From an uncultured Pelagibacteraceae bacterium (GTDB lineage: Bacteria; Pseudomonadota; Alphaproteobacteria; Pelagibacterales; AG-422-B15): a DNA stretch of 64,000 bases. The notes below the pieces were generated by a model. That model did no database searches, was not told the DNA's origin, and saw only the letters and a list, made by a program, of their open reading frames with translations. A program made the position numbers and the translations under genes. The stretch is taken from NCBI GenBank assembly GCA_902619105.1, contig CACNCV010000001.1:332706-396705 (forward strand), in the 5' to 3' direction. This document shows positions 7,318 through 17,150 of this stretch, piece by piece (positions within the stretch are counted from its first letter, which is position 1; each line of letters starts with the position of its first letter).

Positions 7318-7953
7318 TTAATGTTTCTTGTTAAAATTTTTAAATTCTTTATTAATTAATTTTTTAGACAAAGAACCTTCGCGTATAATGTTTATTTGAT
7401 TATTTTTAGTTTCAACTAAAGTTGACTCTTTAAAGCTCATTTTCCCTTTTTTTTCGATTGCATAAGCAACATCTTTTGATTTTATTATTCCTAATTGATT
7501 TAAAGATTTTATATTTATTTCTCCATGAATATTAGCGCTTGTAGTTGCAAGTGGCTTTTGAATGTACTCGAGAATTTTTATAACATCTTTATTTTTTGGA
7601 ATGCGTATACCTACCTTAGACAATCTTTTATCCCCATTGTAAAACTTTTTTCCTTTCTTTTTTAATATCAAAGTAAGTGGTCCAGGCCAATATTTTGATG
7701 CCAAATATTCTTCAAAGGGTGAAAATATTGCAAGCTTTTTAGCTTCAGAAATTGAATGAGTAAACAGAATAAGAGGAAATCTTTTGGGTCTTTTTTTAAT
7801 CTTAAATATATTTTCAACGCCTTGAAAACTCTTTGCATCGGCTGCAATACCATAAACGGTATCTGTTGGGATTACTATAGTTTTTCCTATGAGTAGACTT
7901 CTAGTTATAATTTTAATATTATTTGAATTTAGATTTATTATTTTAGATTTCAT
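7318..7953 (-). CDS. tsaC: L-threonylcarbamoyladenylate synthase (Sua5/YrdC/TsaC)
   Basis: Makes threonylcarbamoyl-AMP from Thr, bicarbonate and ATP for the t6A37 modification of ANN-decoding tRNAs. From ATG at 7953 it is 211 aa, beginning MKSKIINLNSNNI. The YrdC core is clear: IPTDTVYGIAADA, IKKRPKRFPLILF, WPGPLTLIL, VGIRIP and ATTSANIHGE. It lacks the long C-terminal domain of eukaryote-type Sua5. The ORF-track start at 8001 would lie inside the divergent HDAC-like gene. With ATG at 7953, the two start codons face apart with only three bases between them. Confidence 0.9.
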   Translation of the reverse strand: MKSKIINLNSNNIKIITRSLLIGKTIVIPTDTVYGIAADAKSFQGVENIFKIKKRPKRFPLILFTHSISEAKKLAIFSPFEEYLASKYWPGPLTLILKKKGKKFYNGDKRLSKVGIRIPKNKDVIKILEYIQKPLATTSANIHGEINIKSLNQLGIIKSKDVAYAIEKKGKMSFKESTLVETKNNQINIIREGSLSKKLINKEFKNFNKKH

Positions 7954-7956
7954 TAA

Positions 7957-8892
7957 ATGACACAAACACAAATATATTTCGATGATAGTTTTAAAGATCA
8001 TGTATCTTCTCTCGATTATCCAGAGAGAACTGATCGAGTAAAAAATATCATCGATTTAATAAATAATGAAGAATTTAAAAATATATCAATAATTAAACCG
8101 AATAAGGTAGATTACTCTCATATTTATGAAGCACATGATAAAAGATTTGTAGATGAAACTCTTGATCGTTTTCCAAAAGATGAACAGATAGTTTTTCTGG
8201 ATCAAGAAACACCTGTTTCTCGTGGTTCTTTTGAGGCAACATTAAAAGCTGCAGGCAGTGGCATAGACGCAGCAGATAACGTTATAAATAAAAAATGTAT
8301 GAATGCGTTCTGTATTGTAAGGCCGCCAGGCCATCATGCATGTTATGACCGTTCAATGGGTTTTTGTGTATTTAATAATGTAGCTATATCTGCAAAGTAC
8401 TTGATTAATCGGTATGGTTTAGAAAATATTGCCATTATTGACTTTGATGTTCATCATGGAAACGGAACGCAAGATATATTCTATGAAAATTCTAAGGTGC
8501 ATTACTATTCAACTCATCAATATCCATTGTATCCTGGAACAGGCGATACAAATGAAAAGGGAGTAGGCAATATTGTTAATGTGCCTCTTCAAGCGGGAAC
8601 AAATTCATCTCAATATCAATCGGCATTTGATGAGATGATTATAAAAAAATTACATGATCAAAAACCAGATTTTTTAATTTTATCAGCGGGTTTCGATGCT
8701 CACAAAAAAGACCCATTGGCATCGTTAGAACTTTTAGAAAATGATTTTAAATTGATTACACAAAAGTTGATGAGTATTGCAGATAAATATTGTGATAATC
8801 GAATTATTTCTATGCTTGAAGGTGGATATGATATACAAGCTTTAGAAAATTCAATGATTACCCATATTAGAGAGTTACAAAATAATGACTAA
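7957..8892 (+). CDS. Histone deacetylase-family amidohydrolase
   Basis: 311-aa zinc deacetylase of the arginase/HDAC fold. Visible motifs: VRPPGHHACYDRSMGFC (His pair), DFDVHHGNGTQD (metal ligands), LSAGFDAHKKDP (Asp ligand) and LEGGYD. Bacterial relatives deacetylate acetylpolyamines, other small acyl-amides or proteins; the substrate here is not determinable. YFDDSFKDHVSSLDYPERTDRV matches the usual N-terminus and supports ATG 7957. It overlaps xseB by 8 bp; HDAC-xseB-ispA is a standard alphaproteobacterial arrangement, so it is a stable chromosomal gene rather than an accessory. Confidence 0.9.
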   Translation: MTQTQIYFDDSFKDHVSSLDYPERTDRVKNIIDLINNEEFKNISIIKPNKVDYSHIYEAHDKRFVDETLDRFPKDEQIVFLDQETPVSRGSFEATLKAAGSGIDAADNVINKKCMNAFCIVRPPGHHACYDRSMGFCVFNNVAISAKYLINRYGLENIAIIDFDVHHGNGTQDIFYENSKVHYYSTHQYPLYPGTGDTNEKGVGNIVNVPLQAGTNSSQYQSAFDEMIIKKLHDQKPDFLILSAGFDAHKKDPLASLELLENDFKLITQKLMSIADKYCDNRIISMLEGGYDIQALENSMITHIRELQNND

Positions 8893-9118
8893 AATACCTG
8901 ATGACATAAAAAAACTTTCTTTTGAAAAAGCTATGGAAGAACTATCTGAGATTGTAGAAAATTTAGAGAGTGGAAATATTGATCTTGAAAAGTCTATTGA
9001 GTATTATACGCGTGGATCGCAATTAAGAGCCCATTGCCAACAAAAATTAGACGATGCAGTTTTAAAACTTGAGGAAATCAAAGTGCTGCCAGATGGTAAA
9101 GTATCTAAAAAAAAGTAA
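8885..9118 (+). CDS. xseB: Exodeoxyribonuclease VII small subunit
   Basis: 77-aa helical subunit of exonuclease VII, which degrades single-stranded DNA with the large XseA subunit (not in this window). The signature LSFEKAMEELSEIVENLESGNIDLEKSIEYYTRG is intact, and the length is normal. It overlaps the HDAC gene by 8 bp and abuts ispA, whose ATG follows the stop directly, so the three genes are co-transcribed and probably translationally coupled. Confidence 0.95.
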   Translation: MTKIPDDIKKLSFEKAMEELSEIVENLESGNIDLEKSIEYYTRGSQLRAHCQQKLDDAVLKLEEIKVLPDGKVSKKK

Positions 9119-9937
9119 ATGAAACATCAAATCATAAATAACGATTTGAAAAAATTTACCATTAAATTCAATAAATTTTTAAAAAAAAAACTTAGTAAAG
9201 ATAAAAATCTATTAAATCAAGCTATCCTGTATTCAATTAATACAGGAGGTAAAAGATTTAGACCATATTTAGTATATATTTTTGGTAAAGAATTGAATTT
9301 ATCAAATAGTGTTATTTTTAATTTAGCTTCAGCAATTGAAATGTTACATAATTATTCTCTTGTGCATGATGATTTACCATCTATGGACAACGATCAATTT
9401 AGAAGAGGAAAAAAAACAACACACTATAAATTCAATGAATATACTGCAATTCTCGCGGGATGTGCTTTATTGACAAAAGCATATCAAATTTTATCTAGTA
9501 GTTCTTTTAAAATATCAGATAAGAAAAAAACAAAGTTGATTGAAGTAATGAGCAAAGTTTCAGGTGAAAAAGGACTTCTTTTAGGGCAATACTATGATTT
9601 GAGTTTAAAATCACCTACTGTAAGTGGGAGATTAGAATTAAACAAATTAAAAACTGCAAGATTAATGTCTTATTGCTGTCAAGCAGTTGCAATTTGTGCA
9701 AACAAAAATAAGAGTTTCGAAGTTAGTATGAAAAAAATTGGAGAGTACATCGGAGAAATTTTTCAAATCAATGATGATTTTGCAGATTTTCCAAGAATGT
9801 CAAAAGTAAATACTGAGTTTTTACTAAATTACAAAAAAAAACTAGCTGAAAAGACTATAAGGAATTTGAAGAAAATTAAATTTGAGAAAACAAAGACTTT
9901 CTTGCTTATTGATTTTTTAGTTGATCTAAAAGTTTAG
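9119..9937 (+). CDS. ispA: Short-chain polyprenyl (farnesyl/geranylgeranyl) diphosphate synthase, shortened
   Basis: Condenses IPP with allylic diphosphates to give FPP or GGPP. Conserved parts: GGKRFRPYL (IPP-binding), first Asp-rich motif [16 protein letters not shown] (about 83-98) and the second, [10 protein letters not shown] (about 216-224). At 272 aa it is shorter than usual (~290-300). The stretch that normally follows DDxxD, carrying GKxxGKDxxxxK(A/T)T, is absent; the chain passes from [11 protein letters not shown] almost directly to the C-terminal helices. The neighbouring xseB supports the ispA assignment. The dxs gene that usually follows is missing. Stop shared (TTAG) with convergent aroC. 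Confidence 0.82.
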   Translation: MKHQIINNDLKKFTIKFNKFLKKKLSKDKNLLNQAILYSINTGGKRFRPYLVYIFGKELNLSNSVIFNLASAIEMLHNYSLVHDDLPSMDNDQFRRGKKTTHYKFNEYTAILAGCALLTKAYQILSSSSFKISDKKKTKLIEVMSKVSGEKGLLLGQYYDLSLKSPTVSGRLELNKLKTARLMSYCCQAVAICANKNKSFEVSMKKIGEYIGEIFQINDDFADFPRMSKVNTEFLLNYKKKLAEKTIRNLKKIKFEKTKTFLLIDFLVDLKV

Positions 9938-11019
9938 CCACATTGCGCTCTATTGCGCAATATATGATCTGCTAAAACACACGCCATCATAGCTTCAGCA
10001 ATAGGGACAGCTCTCAAACCTACACATGGATCGTGACGACCTTTGGTTGAAATAGATGTATTTTGAAATTTATTATTAATTGTTTTTTTTGTCTTCAAAA
10101 TTGACGACGTTGGTTTAATCGTTATTGATAAATTTAAATCCTGGCCACTTGATATACCACCTAAGATTCCGCCAGAGTTATTAGAAGAAAAGATAATTTT
10201 TTTATTTTTATTAGCTCTTATTTCGTCAGAGTTTTCATCTCCTGATAATTCAACAGCCTCATTACCAGCTCCTATTTCCACACCTTTAACAGCGTTGATG
10301 CTCATCATTGCACCTGCAAGGTCAGCATCTAATTTACCATATACTGGTTCTCCAAGTCCGGCGGGAACATTTTTAGCATTTACTAATAATTTTGCACCCA
10401 ATGATGATCCTTTTTTTCTAGTTTCATCTAGGTACTCTTCCCAAACTTTAACTATTTTTTTATCAGGACAGAAAAAAGAATTTTTCTTTACGTCATTCCA
10501 ATTGAAATTTCTTTGATTAATTGTGAGCTTTCCAACTTGTGTAACTGCACCTTGAATTAAAATATCTTTTTTTAATATATGTCCAATTACTTTTCTTGCG
10601 ACAGCACCAGCAGCTACTCTACTCGCAGTTTCTCTTGCGGAAGAACGACCTCCACCTCTATAATCCCTTATTCCATATTTCAAAAAATATGTTAGGTCAG
10701 CATGTCCAGGCCTAAATTTATTTTTTATATCGCTGTAGTCTTTTGATTTCTGATCTTTGTTCCAAATTAACAGCATTATCGGAGTTCCAGTTGTTTTTCC
10801 CTCAAATACACCAGACAAAATTGAAACTTTATCATCTTCTCTTCTTTGTGTAACAAATCTATTTTTTCCTGGCTTTCTCATATCTAAATATTTCTGAATA
10901 TCCTTGTCCTTAAGTGGTATTAGAGGAGGGCAACCATCAATTATACATCCAATAGCTTCCCCATGAGATTCCCCCCATGTTGTAAATCGAAAATTTTTTC
11001 CAAAAGTATTAAATGACAT
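9934..11019 (-). CDS. aroC: Chorismate synthase
   Basis: Last step of the shikimate pathway, converting EPSP to chorismate with reduced FMN. 361 aa, normal length. Signatures: [39 protein letters not shown] and [20 protein letters not shown]. It starts 9 bp after the stop of the upstream polyprenyl synthase gene on the same strand, so the two may share a transcript. Its stop overlaps that of ispA in TTAG. Confidence 0.96.
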   Translation of the reverse strand: MSFNTFGKNFRFTTWGESHGEAIGCIIDGCPPLIPLKDKDIQKYLDMRKPGKNRFVTQRREDDKVSILSGVFEGKTTGTPIMLLIWNKDQKSKDYSDIKNKFRPGHADLTYFLKYGIRDYRGGGRSSARETASRVAAGAVARKVIGHILKKDILIQGAVTQVGKLTINQRNFNWNDVKKNSFFCPDKKIVKVWEEYLDETRKKGSSLGAKLLVNAKNVPAGLGEPVYGKLDADLAGAMMSINAVKGVEIGAGNEAVELSGDENSDEIRANKNKKIIFSSNNSGGILGGISSGQDLNLSITIKPTSSILKTKKTINNKFQNTSISTKGRHDPCVGLRAVPIAEAMMACVLADHILRNRAQCG

Positions 11020-11028
11020 ATTTATTTT

Positions 11029-12009
11029 TTATTTGTCTCTGATTATTAAATGGTCCACCAAATCATCAAGATACACTTTATATTTATTTCCTTCAAATTT
11101 ATTAATCTTAGTTTTGGCTTTTTCTGCATATTTTCCAACAAATTCGATTGAACTTTTATAAGTATTTGTTTTCTTCATCAGATCCAGAATTAGTACCAGA
11201 TCTTTTTTACTTCTTTTTCTCTTAAAAAATAGCTTGGCTATAATTTTTTTTGACTTTTTATCAGATTTTTTGAAACAATGAATGACTGGATATGTTACTT
11301 TACCCTCAAAAAAATCTTTCCCAACACTTTTACCCATTTTGCCTGAGTCACCAAAATAATCTAATACGTCATCAGATAACTGAAAGGCCATGCCAAAATT
11401 AAATCCAAAATCATTAAATATTTTTTGAGTTCTTTTATCTTGGTCAGTAATGATGGTTGGCAAGAAACACGATATCCTAAAAAGCTCAGCAGTTTTAGCA
11501 TCTATGATAGATAAATACTTTTTTTCTGTTAAGTTAACATTTTGATTATTGCCTACGTCTTGTATTTGTCCTCTTGCTAAAATGAGTGATGTTTGGGATA
11601 ATATCTCTAGTAATTTTAATGATTTATTTTTTACCATTAGCTTAAAAGCTCTACTTAACAGGTAATCTCCAACTAAAACACTTACTTTATTCCCCCATAT
11701 TTGATTTGCGCTTAATTTTCCTCTTCTGATCTTTCCTGTATCAATTACATCATCATGCAACAAAGTAGCGTTATGAATAAACTCAATGCAGACAGCAAGT
11801 GTTACATCCGCGTTACCTTTATAATTTAGCATTTTTGATACAATTAATGTAAGAAGGGGCCTTATTTTTTTTCCCTTAGCTTTAATGAGATGGCCTGCTG
11901 TTAAAGTAATTAATTTTTCTTCATCCTTGATGTTCTTAATGATTTCTCTTTCAACTCTCTTCAGAGAGCTTTTAAGTAAATTCGATAATGATTTTACTGG
12001 TGTATTCAC
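11029..12009 (-). CDS. ispB: Long-chain polyprenyl (octa/decaprenyl) diphosphate synthase
   Basis: 326-aa trans-prenyltransferase making the ubiquinone side chain. First Asp-rich motif LLHDDVIDTGKIRRG; second FQLSDDVLDYFGDSGKMGKSVGKDFFEGKVTYP, with the complete GKxxGKD segment that the neighbouring ispA lacks. GKKIRPLLTL is the IPP-binding motif. Small residues before the first DDxxD suggest a long chain, but the exact chain length (Q8 to Q10) cannot be read. Divergent from the S49 peptidase with a 90-bp AT-rich spacer. Confidence 0.9.
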   Translation of the reverse strand: MNTPVKSLSNLLKSSLKRVEREIIKNIKDEEKLITLTAGHLIKAKGKKIRPLLTLIVSKMLNYKGNADVTLAVCIEFIHNATLLHDDVIDTGKIRRGKLSANQIWGNKVSVLVGDYLLSRAFKLMVKNKSLKLLEILSQTSLILARGQIQDVGNNQNVNLTEKKYLSIIDAKTAELFRISCFLPTIITDQDKRTQKIFNDFGFNFGMAFQLSDDVLDYFGDSGKMGKSVGKDFFEGKVTYPVIHCFKKSDKKSKKIIAKLFFKRKRSKKDLVLILDLMKKTNTYKSSIEFVGKYAEKAKTKINKFEGNKYKVYLDDLVDHLIIRDK

Positions 12010-12099
12010 TTATTAATTATGATTTTGTTTTATATTTAGATGTACTTATAATATAGTCTCATATAATTAAAAGTTATTGATTTCAGGCAAAAATTAAAA

Positions 12100-12906
12100 A
12101 TGAGCTTTATATCCTCTAAAACAAGAATAAATATAGTTGGCTTGCGAGGTGTTATTGGAGATCTCGGTAGATTTCAAAAGGGACTGACACTTGAGAATTG
12201 TGCCTCTATTCTAGATAAAGCTTTTAGCTTTAAAAAGCCATCTGTAGTAGTCATTAAGATCAACTCTCCAGGTGGTTCACCGGTTCAATCCGAGCTTATA
12301 CACAACCGTATAAGAAATTTATCGAGGAAAAACAATGTGAAGGTGATTACAATCGCGGAGGATGTTGCTGCCTCAGGAGGTTATATGCTGATGTGTGCAG
12401 GAGATATTTTAATCGCCAATAAAAGTTCAATAGTCGGATCAATAGGAGTAATCAGTGCCTCTTTTGGATTCAAAAAATTAATAGATAAACTAGGCATTAA
12501 AAGGCGAGTTTTTACAAAAGGAGATAGAAAATCGTTTCTAGATCCATTTGAAGAAGTCTCTAAAAAAGACATAGATAAGCTGATCAAAGTTCAGGATAGC
12601 ATATTTGAAAATTTCAAAGATTTAGTCTCAAAAAATAGAAAAAAGAAAATAGACCCAAAAAAAGTTTTTAATGGGGAGTTTTGGACAGGCGAACAAGCAA
12701 AAAAACTTGGTTTAGTAGACTCGAATGAAGAACTAAACTCATACATTGAAAAACATTACGGAAAAAAATTAAAGATTAGGAACATAGAAGAAAAAAAATC
12801 ATTCATTAAAAATATTTTAAATAATCAGATTTCAAATAACGATATTGTTGACCGGCTTACAGAAGCTCTAAGGGAAAATTCATTCTGGAGTCGATATGGC
12901 CTCTAA
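12100..12906 (+). CDS. S49 family serine peptidase (SohB/SppA-like)
   Basis: 268-aa Ser-Lys dyad protease of the signal-peptide-peptidase A group. The nucleophile region is [28 protein letters not shown] shapes the oxyanion site; [16 protein letters not shown] and the Lys-containing [15 protein letters not shown] follow. There is no evident N-terminal membrane anchor or signal, unlike many SppA proteins. It overlaps glycyl-tRNA synthetase by 11 bp. In several alphaproteobacteria an S49 gene sits beside glyQ/glyS (recalled, not checked), which fits the position. Confidence 0.88.
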   Translation: MSFISSKTRINIVGLRGVIGDLGRFQKGLTLENCASILDKAFSFKKPSVVVIKINSPGGSPVQSELIHNRIRNLSRKNNVKVITIAEDVAASGGYMLMCAGDILIANKSSIVGSIGVISASFGFKKLIDKLGIKRRVFTKGDRKSFLDPFEEVSKKDIDKLIKVQDSIFENFKDLVSKNRKKKIDPKKVFNGEFWTGEQAKKLGLVDSNEELNSYIEKHYGKKLKIRNIEEKKSFIKNILNNQISNNDIVDRLTEALRENSFWSRYGL

Positions 12907-14254
12907 AAACATGGAAGACCTCGTTTCATTATGTAAAAGACGGGGGTTTATTTTTCAATCAAGTGAAATTTATGGTGGCTTGCAAGGAATATATGATTAT
13001 GGTCCACTCGGAGTAGAATTAAAAAACAACCTTAAATCCTCGTGGTGGAAATCAATGATCTATGATCGAGATGACGTTGAAGGACTTGATGCATCTATTT
13101 TAACAAGTAGACACGTATTAAAATATTCAGGCCATGAAGATACTTTCTCTGATCCTTTAGTCGACTGTAGAAATTGCAAAAATAGATTTAGATCTGACCA
13201 GGCTACGGATGAAAAATGTCCAGCATGTGGGTCCAGCGATCTAACTGAACCTCGACCATTTAATCTTATGTTTAAAACCACAGTTGGTCCTGTAGATGAT
13301 GGCAGTAATTATGCTTACCTAAGACCTGAAACCGCACAGCAAATTTTTACAAATTTTAAAAATATATTGGACTCAACAAGTAAGACTATTCCTTTTGGAA
13401 TCGCGCAGATAGGTAAAGCATTTAGAAATGAAGTCACTCCAGGCAAATTTATATTCAGAGTTAGAGAGTTTGAACAAATGGAATTAGAATTTTTTGTTGA
13501 ACCAGGTAAAGATGATGAGTGGCATAAATATTGGGTAGACAAGAGGTATTCATGGTGGATTGATCAAGGCATATCTGAAAAAAGATTAAAAAAGCTAGAT
13601 GTTGAAGATGCTGACCTATCTCACTATTCAAAAGCTACTGTAGATCTTATGTACGAATTTCCACATGGACTTGAAGAGTTAGAAGGTATAGCAAACAGAA
13701 CTGATTTTGATCTTGGCTCTCACACTAAAAATCAAAATGACTTTAAAATATCCGCAGATGTAATGAAAAACAACCATTCAACAACGAAATTGAGTATTCA
13801 AAATTTAGAAAGTAAAGAATGGTACATCCCTTATGTTATAGAACCCTCCGCTGGTGTTGATCGAGGTGTATTTGCTCTACTCAATGAAGCTTACAAGGAG
13901 GAGGATTTAGAAAACGGAAATAAAAGAATTGTGTTAAGTTTGAAACCTCATTTGTCTCCAATTAAAGCGGCCGTAATTCCTCTTAAAAGAAATAATGAGG
14001 ATTTAGTCAATAAAGCAAGCAAGATTAAGAATGATCTTCAAGCACTAGGTATGGGAAGGGTCATTTTAGAAAACTCAGGAAATATTGGAAAAGGTTATAG
14101 ACGTCATGATGAGATTGGCACACCTATTTGTATAACAGTTGATTTTGAAACAATCGAAAATGATACAGTGACTATAAGAGATAGAGATACTATGTCACAA
14201 AAAAGAGTTTCATCTCAAGATTTAAAACACGAATATAAAAAAGTTTTTAATTAA
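12896..14254 (+). CDS. glyQS: Glycine--tRNA ligase, dimeric (alpha2) type
   Basis: 452-aa class II synthetase of the eukaryote/archaea/Gram-positive dimeric kind. [23 protein letters not shown] and FNLMFKT are typical; a zinc-like set of cysteines occurs in CRNCKNRF...CPACGS (C-x2-C ... C-x2-C); class II motif 2 is [29 protein letters not shown]; the HGTP anticodon-binding domain begins at [15 protein letters not shown]. Most Proteobacteria instead use the unrelated tetrameric GlyQ plus GlyS, so this form is notable. It overlaps the S49 peptidase by 11 bp. Stop abuts that of the convergent GNAT gene. Confidence 0.95.
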   Translation: MASKNMEDLVSLCKRRGFIFQSSEIYGGLQGIYDYGPLGVELKNNLKSSWWKSMIYDRDDVEGLDASILTSRHVLKYSGHEDTFSDPLVDCRNCKNRFRSDQATDEKCPACGSSDLTEPRPFNLMFKTTVGPVDDGSNYAYLRPETAQQIFTNFKNILDSTSKTIPFGIAQIGKAFRNEVTPGKFIFRVREFEQMELEFFVEPGKDDEWHKYWVDKRYSWWIDQGISEKRLKKLDVEDADLSHYSKATVDLMYEFPHGLEELEGIANRTDFDLGSHTKNQNDFKISADVMKNNHSTTKLSIQNLESKEWYIPYVIEPSAGVDRGVFALLNEAYKEEDLENGNKRIVLSLKPHLSPIKAAVIPLKRNNEDLVNKASKIKNDLQALGMGRVILENSGNIGKGYRRHDEIGTPICITVDFETIENDTVTIRDRDTMSQKRVSSQDLKHEYKKVFN

Positions 14255-14716
14255 TTATATATTTCTTCTCGGAAATTCTATTTTGCCAAATGGCCAAGAA
14301 TTTTCTAACCATTTTTTAAATGTTTTGCCTAATTCATCCTCTAAGCCGCTATCAAGCAAATCTTGTCTTATCCAATAGTATGCTTGTACCTCATACTCAG
14401 GGTTATCGGAGGGATAAATATAGCAACAACCAATTACATCTTTACCTTCTTTTGTTGATAGAACTGTGTAAGCGAAAGAATGTCTAAGAGAAAATTCCAC
14501 TTCATGCCATCCTAGATCGGCAAGATTTTCATCCAATGTCATTTCTTTTGGCCATTCACTATCGTCCATTAGTTTATATAGATGGTCTACACTTTTCATT
14601 ACTGCCTCATAGTCTTTGTCGACATATTTTATTGTAAGTGGTCTTAAGATAAAATTTTTGGTTACTAATTCTGTAGGAACTTTAAAGCTATTTTTAACTA
14701 TTGGACGGCTGTACAT
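14255..14716 (-). CDS. GNAT-family N-acetyltransferase-like protein
   Basis: 153 aa with an N-terminal RPLTIKYVDKDYEAVMKS and a central beta region SFAYTVLSTKEGKDVIGCCYIYPSDNPEYEVQAYYWIRQD that fits the GNAT fold (VIGxxYI followed by the strand leading to acetyl-CoA binding). The classical Q/RxxGxG/A loop is not evident, so acetyl transfer is uncertain. It abuts nadC on the same strand and is probably the last gene of the nadA-nadB-nadC unit. Acceptor unknown. Confidence 0.7.
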   Translation of the reverse strand: MYSRPIVKNSFKVPTELVTKNFILRPLTIKYVDKDYEAVMKSVDHLYKLMDDSEWPKEMTLDENLADLGWHEVEFSLRHSFAYTVLSTKEGKDVIGCCYIYPSDNPEYEVQAYYWIRQDLLDSGLEDELGKTFKKWLENSWPFGKIEFPRRNI

Positions 14717-15556
14717 TTAAATTTCAAGTCCAAAATCAACGTTTTCAATGCTATGAGTAAGTTGTCCGATTGAAATTCTATCAACTTTTGTTTTCGCATA
14801 GGACTTAATATTTTTTAAATTAATATTTCCAGATGCCTCACAAAGAAACTTTTTTTTAACTATTTTTAAGCACTGAGAAATTTGTTTCTCAGACATATTA
14901 TCGAGAAGTACAATATCTATTTTCTGATTTAAAATTTTTTTTAATTGTTTAATTGTGTCAATTTCTACTGTAATTTTCTTTTTTAATTTTGATCTACTAA
15001 TTTTTTTTATATTCTCAACCAGTCCTTCTTTATTTCCAAGATGGTTATCTTTTATGAAATAAAAATCCGATAAAGAAGCCCTGTTTACATGCGCGCCACC
15101 AATTGTAAGAGCATATTTTTGTACCTGTCTCATCCCGGCAATTGTTTTTCTCGTTGAATAAATTTTAACTCCATAAGGTGCTGCAATATCAACAAATTTT
15201 CTTGTTTTTGTAGCAATACCAGACATGAACCCTAAAAAGTTTAAAGCTGTTCTCTCTGCAATTAATATACTTTGTGCATCACCATTTACGTCAATAATTT
15301 TATTTCCTTTAACTACTTTACTTCCATCTTTCTTTAGAACTTTTATTTTAATTTTACTATTGAGCGCTTTAAATGTCTGAACAGCAAACTCAGTTCCACA
15401 GACAATTGCATTCTCTTTTGCGACTATAGAAGCTTTAAGTTTTGTTTTTTTGGAAATTAAAACTTTTGAGGTTATATCGCCATATTTACCAAAATCTTCT
15501 TTCAAAGCAATTTTGATTTTTTTCTTTATATCTTTTTTAGCTAACAAGTTTTTCAT
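14717..15556 (-). CDS. nadC: Quinolinate phosphoribosyltransferase
   Basis: Third enzyme of de novo NAD synthesis, converting quinolinate and PRPP to nicotinate mononucleotide. From ATG 15556 it is 279 aa, starting MKNLLAKKDIKKKIKIALKEDFG, the family N-terminus; the ORF-track start (15601) adds 15 unlikely residues. Motifs: ALKEDFGKYGDIT, ERTALNFLGFMSGIAT, STRKTIAGMRQVQKYA, GGAHVNRASLSDFYFIKDNH and EASGNINLKNI. It overlaps nadB by 20 bp. Strongly Lys-rich, in line with the AT-rich genome. Confidence 0.93.
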   Translation of the reverse strand: MKNLLAKKDIKKKIKIALKEDFGKYGDITSKVLISKKTKLKASIVAKENAIVCGTEFAVQTFKALNSKIKIKVLKKDGSKVVKGNKIIDVNGDAQSILIAERTALNFLGFMSGIATKTRKFVDIAAPYGVKIYSTRKTIAGMRQVQKYALTIGGAHVNRASLSDFYFIKDNHLGNKEGLVENIKKISRSKLKKKITVEIDTIKQLKKILNQKIDIVLLDNMSEKQISQCLKIVKKKFLCEASGNINLKNIKSYAKTKVDRISIGQLTHSIENVDFGLEI

Positions 15557-17150
15557 CAACTTCTGATATAGTAGAATCCAAGATAGTTTTGATATAACCA
15601 TCTATTTCTGAATATTTAATATCAAAATGCTTAATAAAATCTTCATCAGTATCTTGGTAATCAGATCTTAAATGACAACCTCGACTTTCTCTTCTTAAAT
15701 AAGCGCCTATGATAATAAATTTGCTAACCAAAATCATATCATTAAGTTTAGCTGAAAGGCCTTTTGACTCTCTCTCAATTTTTAGTACATCATTTAGACC
15801 CCTAATAATAGAATCCTTATTTCTAACAATTCCTAAATTTCTCATCATTGAAGACCTTAATTGCCATATATATTTTTTTGCTCTTATTTTATTTTTAGTT
15901 TTCTCTTTAAAAATTTTAATAAATTTAGAGCTAATATGAATATCCTTTTTAATATTCTTTTTATTTATTTCATTTGCAACAATCTTAGCAAATACAAGAG
16001 ACTCTAATAGTGAATTTGATGCAAGTCGATTTGCTCCATGAATACCAGTTGCAGCGACCTCTCCGCAGCACCAGAGCCCTTCAACAGAAGTCTGTCCTTT
16101 CAGATCAGTTTTTACTCCACCTATATGATAATGAGCGACAGGAATTATTGGCAGTAGGTCTCTTTCAGGATCTAAGTCTGCATTTTTACAATAGGACGAA
16201 ACTTGAGGAAAACGAGCATTAAAATTACTACCCATATGCCTGCAATCTAAAAATACTGAATTTCCTTTTTCAATTTGTTTGAATATATTTTGAGCAATAA
16301 GATCTCGTGGTGCCAACTCATTATCAGGATGAATACCAAACATAAACCTTTCTTCATCTTGATTTACAAGGTAAGCCCCTTCACCTCTAATCGCCTCAGT
16401 AGCCAAAGGAGTAGGGTCTAGGCCAAAATCAAGACCTGTTGGGTGAAATTGTACGAACTCCATGTCAGTAAGTGTCGCACCAGCATGAGATGCCAACGCC
16501 ACGCCCTCTCCATAAGAACTTCGTGGGTTGGTCGTATTTGCAAAAATACCTCCTAAACCACCTGTCGCTAAAACTACATGTGAACTTTGGATAATTACAT
16601 TACTGTCAGGAACATTATCGTCAGTAAATCTTCCAATTACTCCATAAATAGTATTTTTTTCAGTCATAATTCGATCAATTGAAACATTTTCTAAAACTGT
16701 TATGTGATCACTTTTTTTTACTTTTTCAATTAAGCCGCGCATAATTTCAAGACCAGAACTATCACCTTTTGACCTTATGATTCTATTAAAGCTATGGGCA
16801 CCTTCTAGTCCTAGGTTAAATGAACCATCTTCATTTTTATCAAAATTAACTCCGTATCCCTCTAAATCATCAATGATGCCTTTTGCATTATTTATAACTT
16901 CTTTAATCGCATCGATATTCGCCAAGCCTTTTGCTGTGGTCAAAGTATCATTAATATGACTTTCATTACTGTCATCCTTTGAAACTGCCGCGGCAATCCC
17001 TCCTTGTGCCCAACTACTTGAGGTGTTAATTCCAAGTGAACTTTTAGTAATTACGCATACTTTTCTTGGCGCTAAATTGAGTGCAACAGTTAATCCCGCT
17101 ACACCACCACCCACTATTACAACATCAGGGCTATAAATAGAATCAGACAT
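15537..17150 (-). CDS. nadB: L-aspartate oxidase
   Basis: 537-aa FAD enzyme oxidizing L-aspartate to iminoaspartate, first step of de novo NAD synthesis. The dinucleotide motif VVIVGGGVAGLTVALNLAP is at the N-terminus; STSSSWAQGGIAAA, GLEGAHSFNRI, HPTGL, TEAIRGEGAYLVN, CGEVAATGIHGANRLASNSLLE and the C-terminal ESRGCHLRSDYQD are all present. Its ATG overlaps the nadA stop (TAATG), implying translational coupling. Complete and normal length. Confidence 0.95.
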   Translation of the reverse strand: MSDSIYSPDVVIVGGGVAGLTVALNLAPRKVCVITKSSLGINTSSSWAQGGIAAAVSKDDSNESHINDTLTTAKGLANIDAIKEVINNAKGIIDDLEGYGVNFDKNEDGSFNLGLEGAHSFNRIIRSKGDSSGLEIMRGLIEKVKKSDHITVLENVSIDRIMTEKNTIYGVIGRFTDDNVPDSNVIIQSSHVVLATGGLGGIFANTTNPRSSYGEGVALASHAGATLTDMEFVQFHPTGLDFGLDPTPLATEAIRGEGAYLVNQDEERFMFGIHPDNELAPRDLIAQNIFKQIEKGNSVFLDCRHMGSNFNARFPQVSSYCKNADLDPERDLLPIIPVAHYHIGGVKTDLKGQTSVEGLWCCGEVAATGIHGANRLASNSLLESLVFAKIVANEINKKNIKKDIHISSKFIKIFKEKTKNKIRAKKYIWQLRSSMMRNLGIVRNKDSIIRGLNDVLKIERESKGLSAKLNDMILVSKFIIIGAYLRRESRGCHLRSDYQDTDEDFIKHFDIKYSEIDGYIKTILDSTISEVDEKLVS

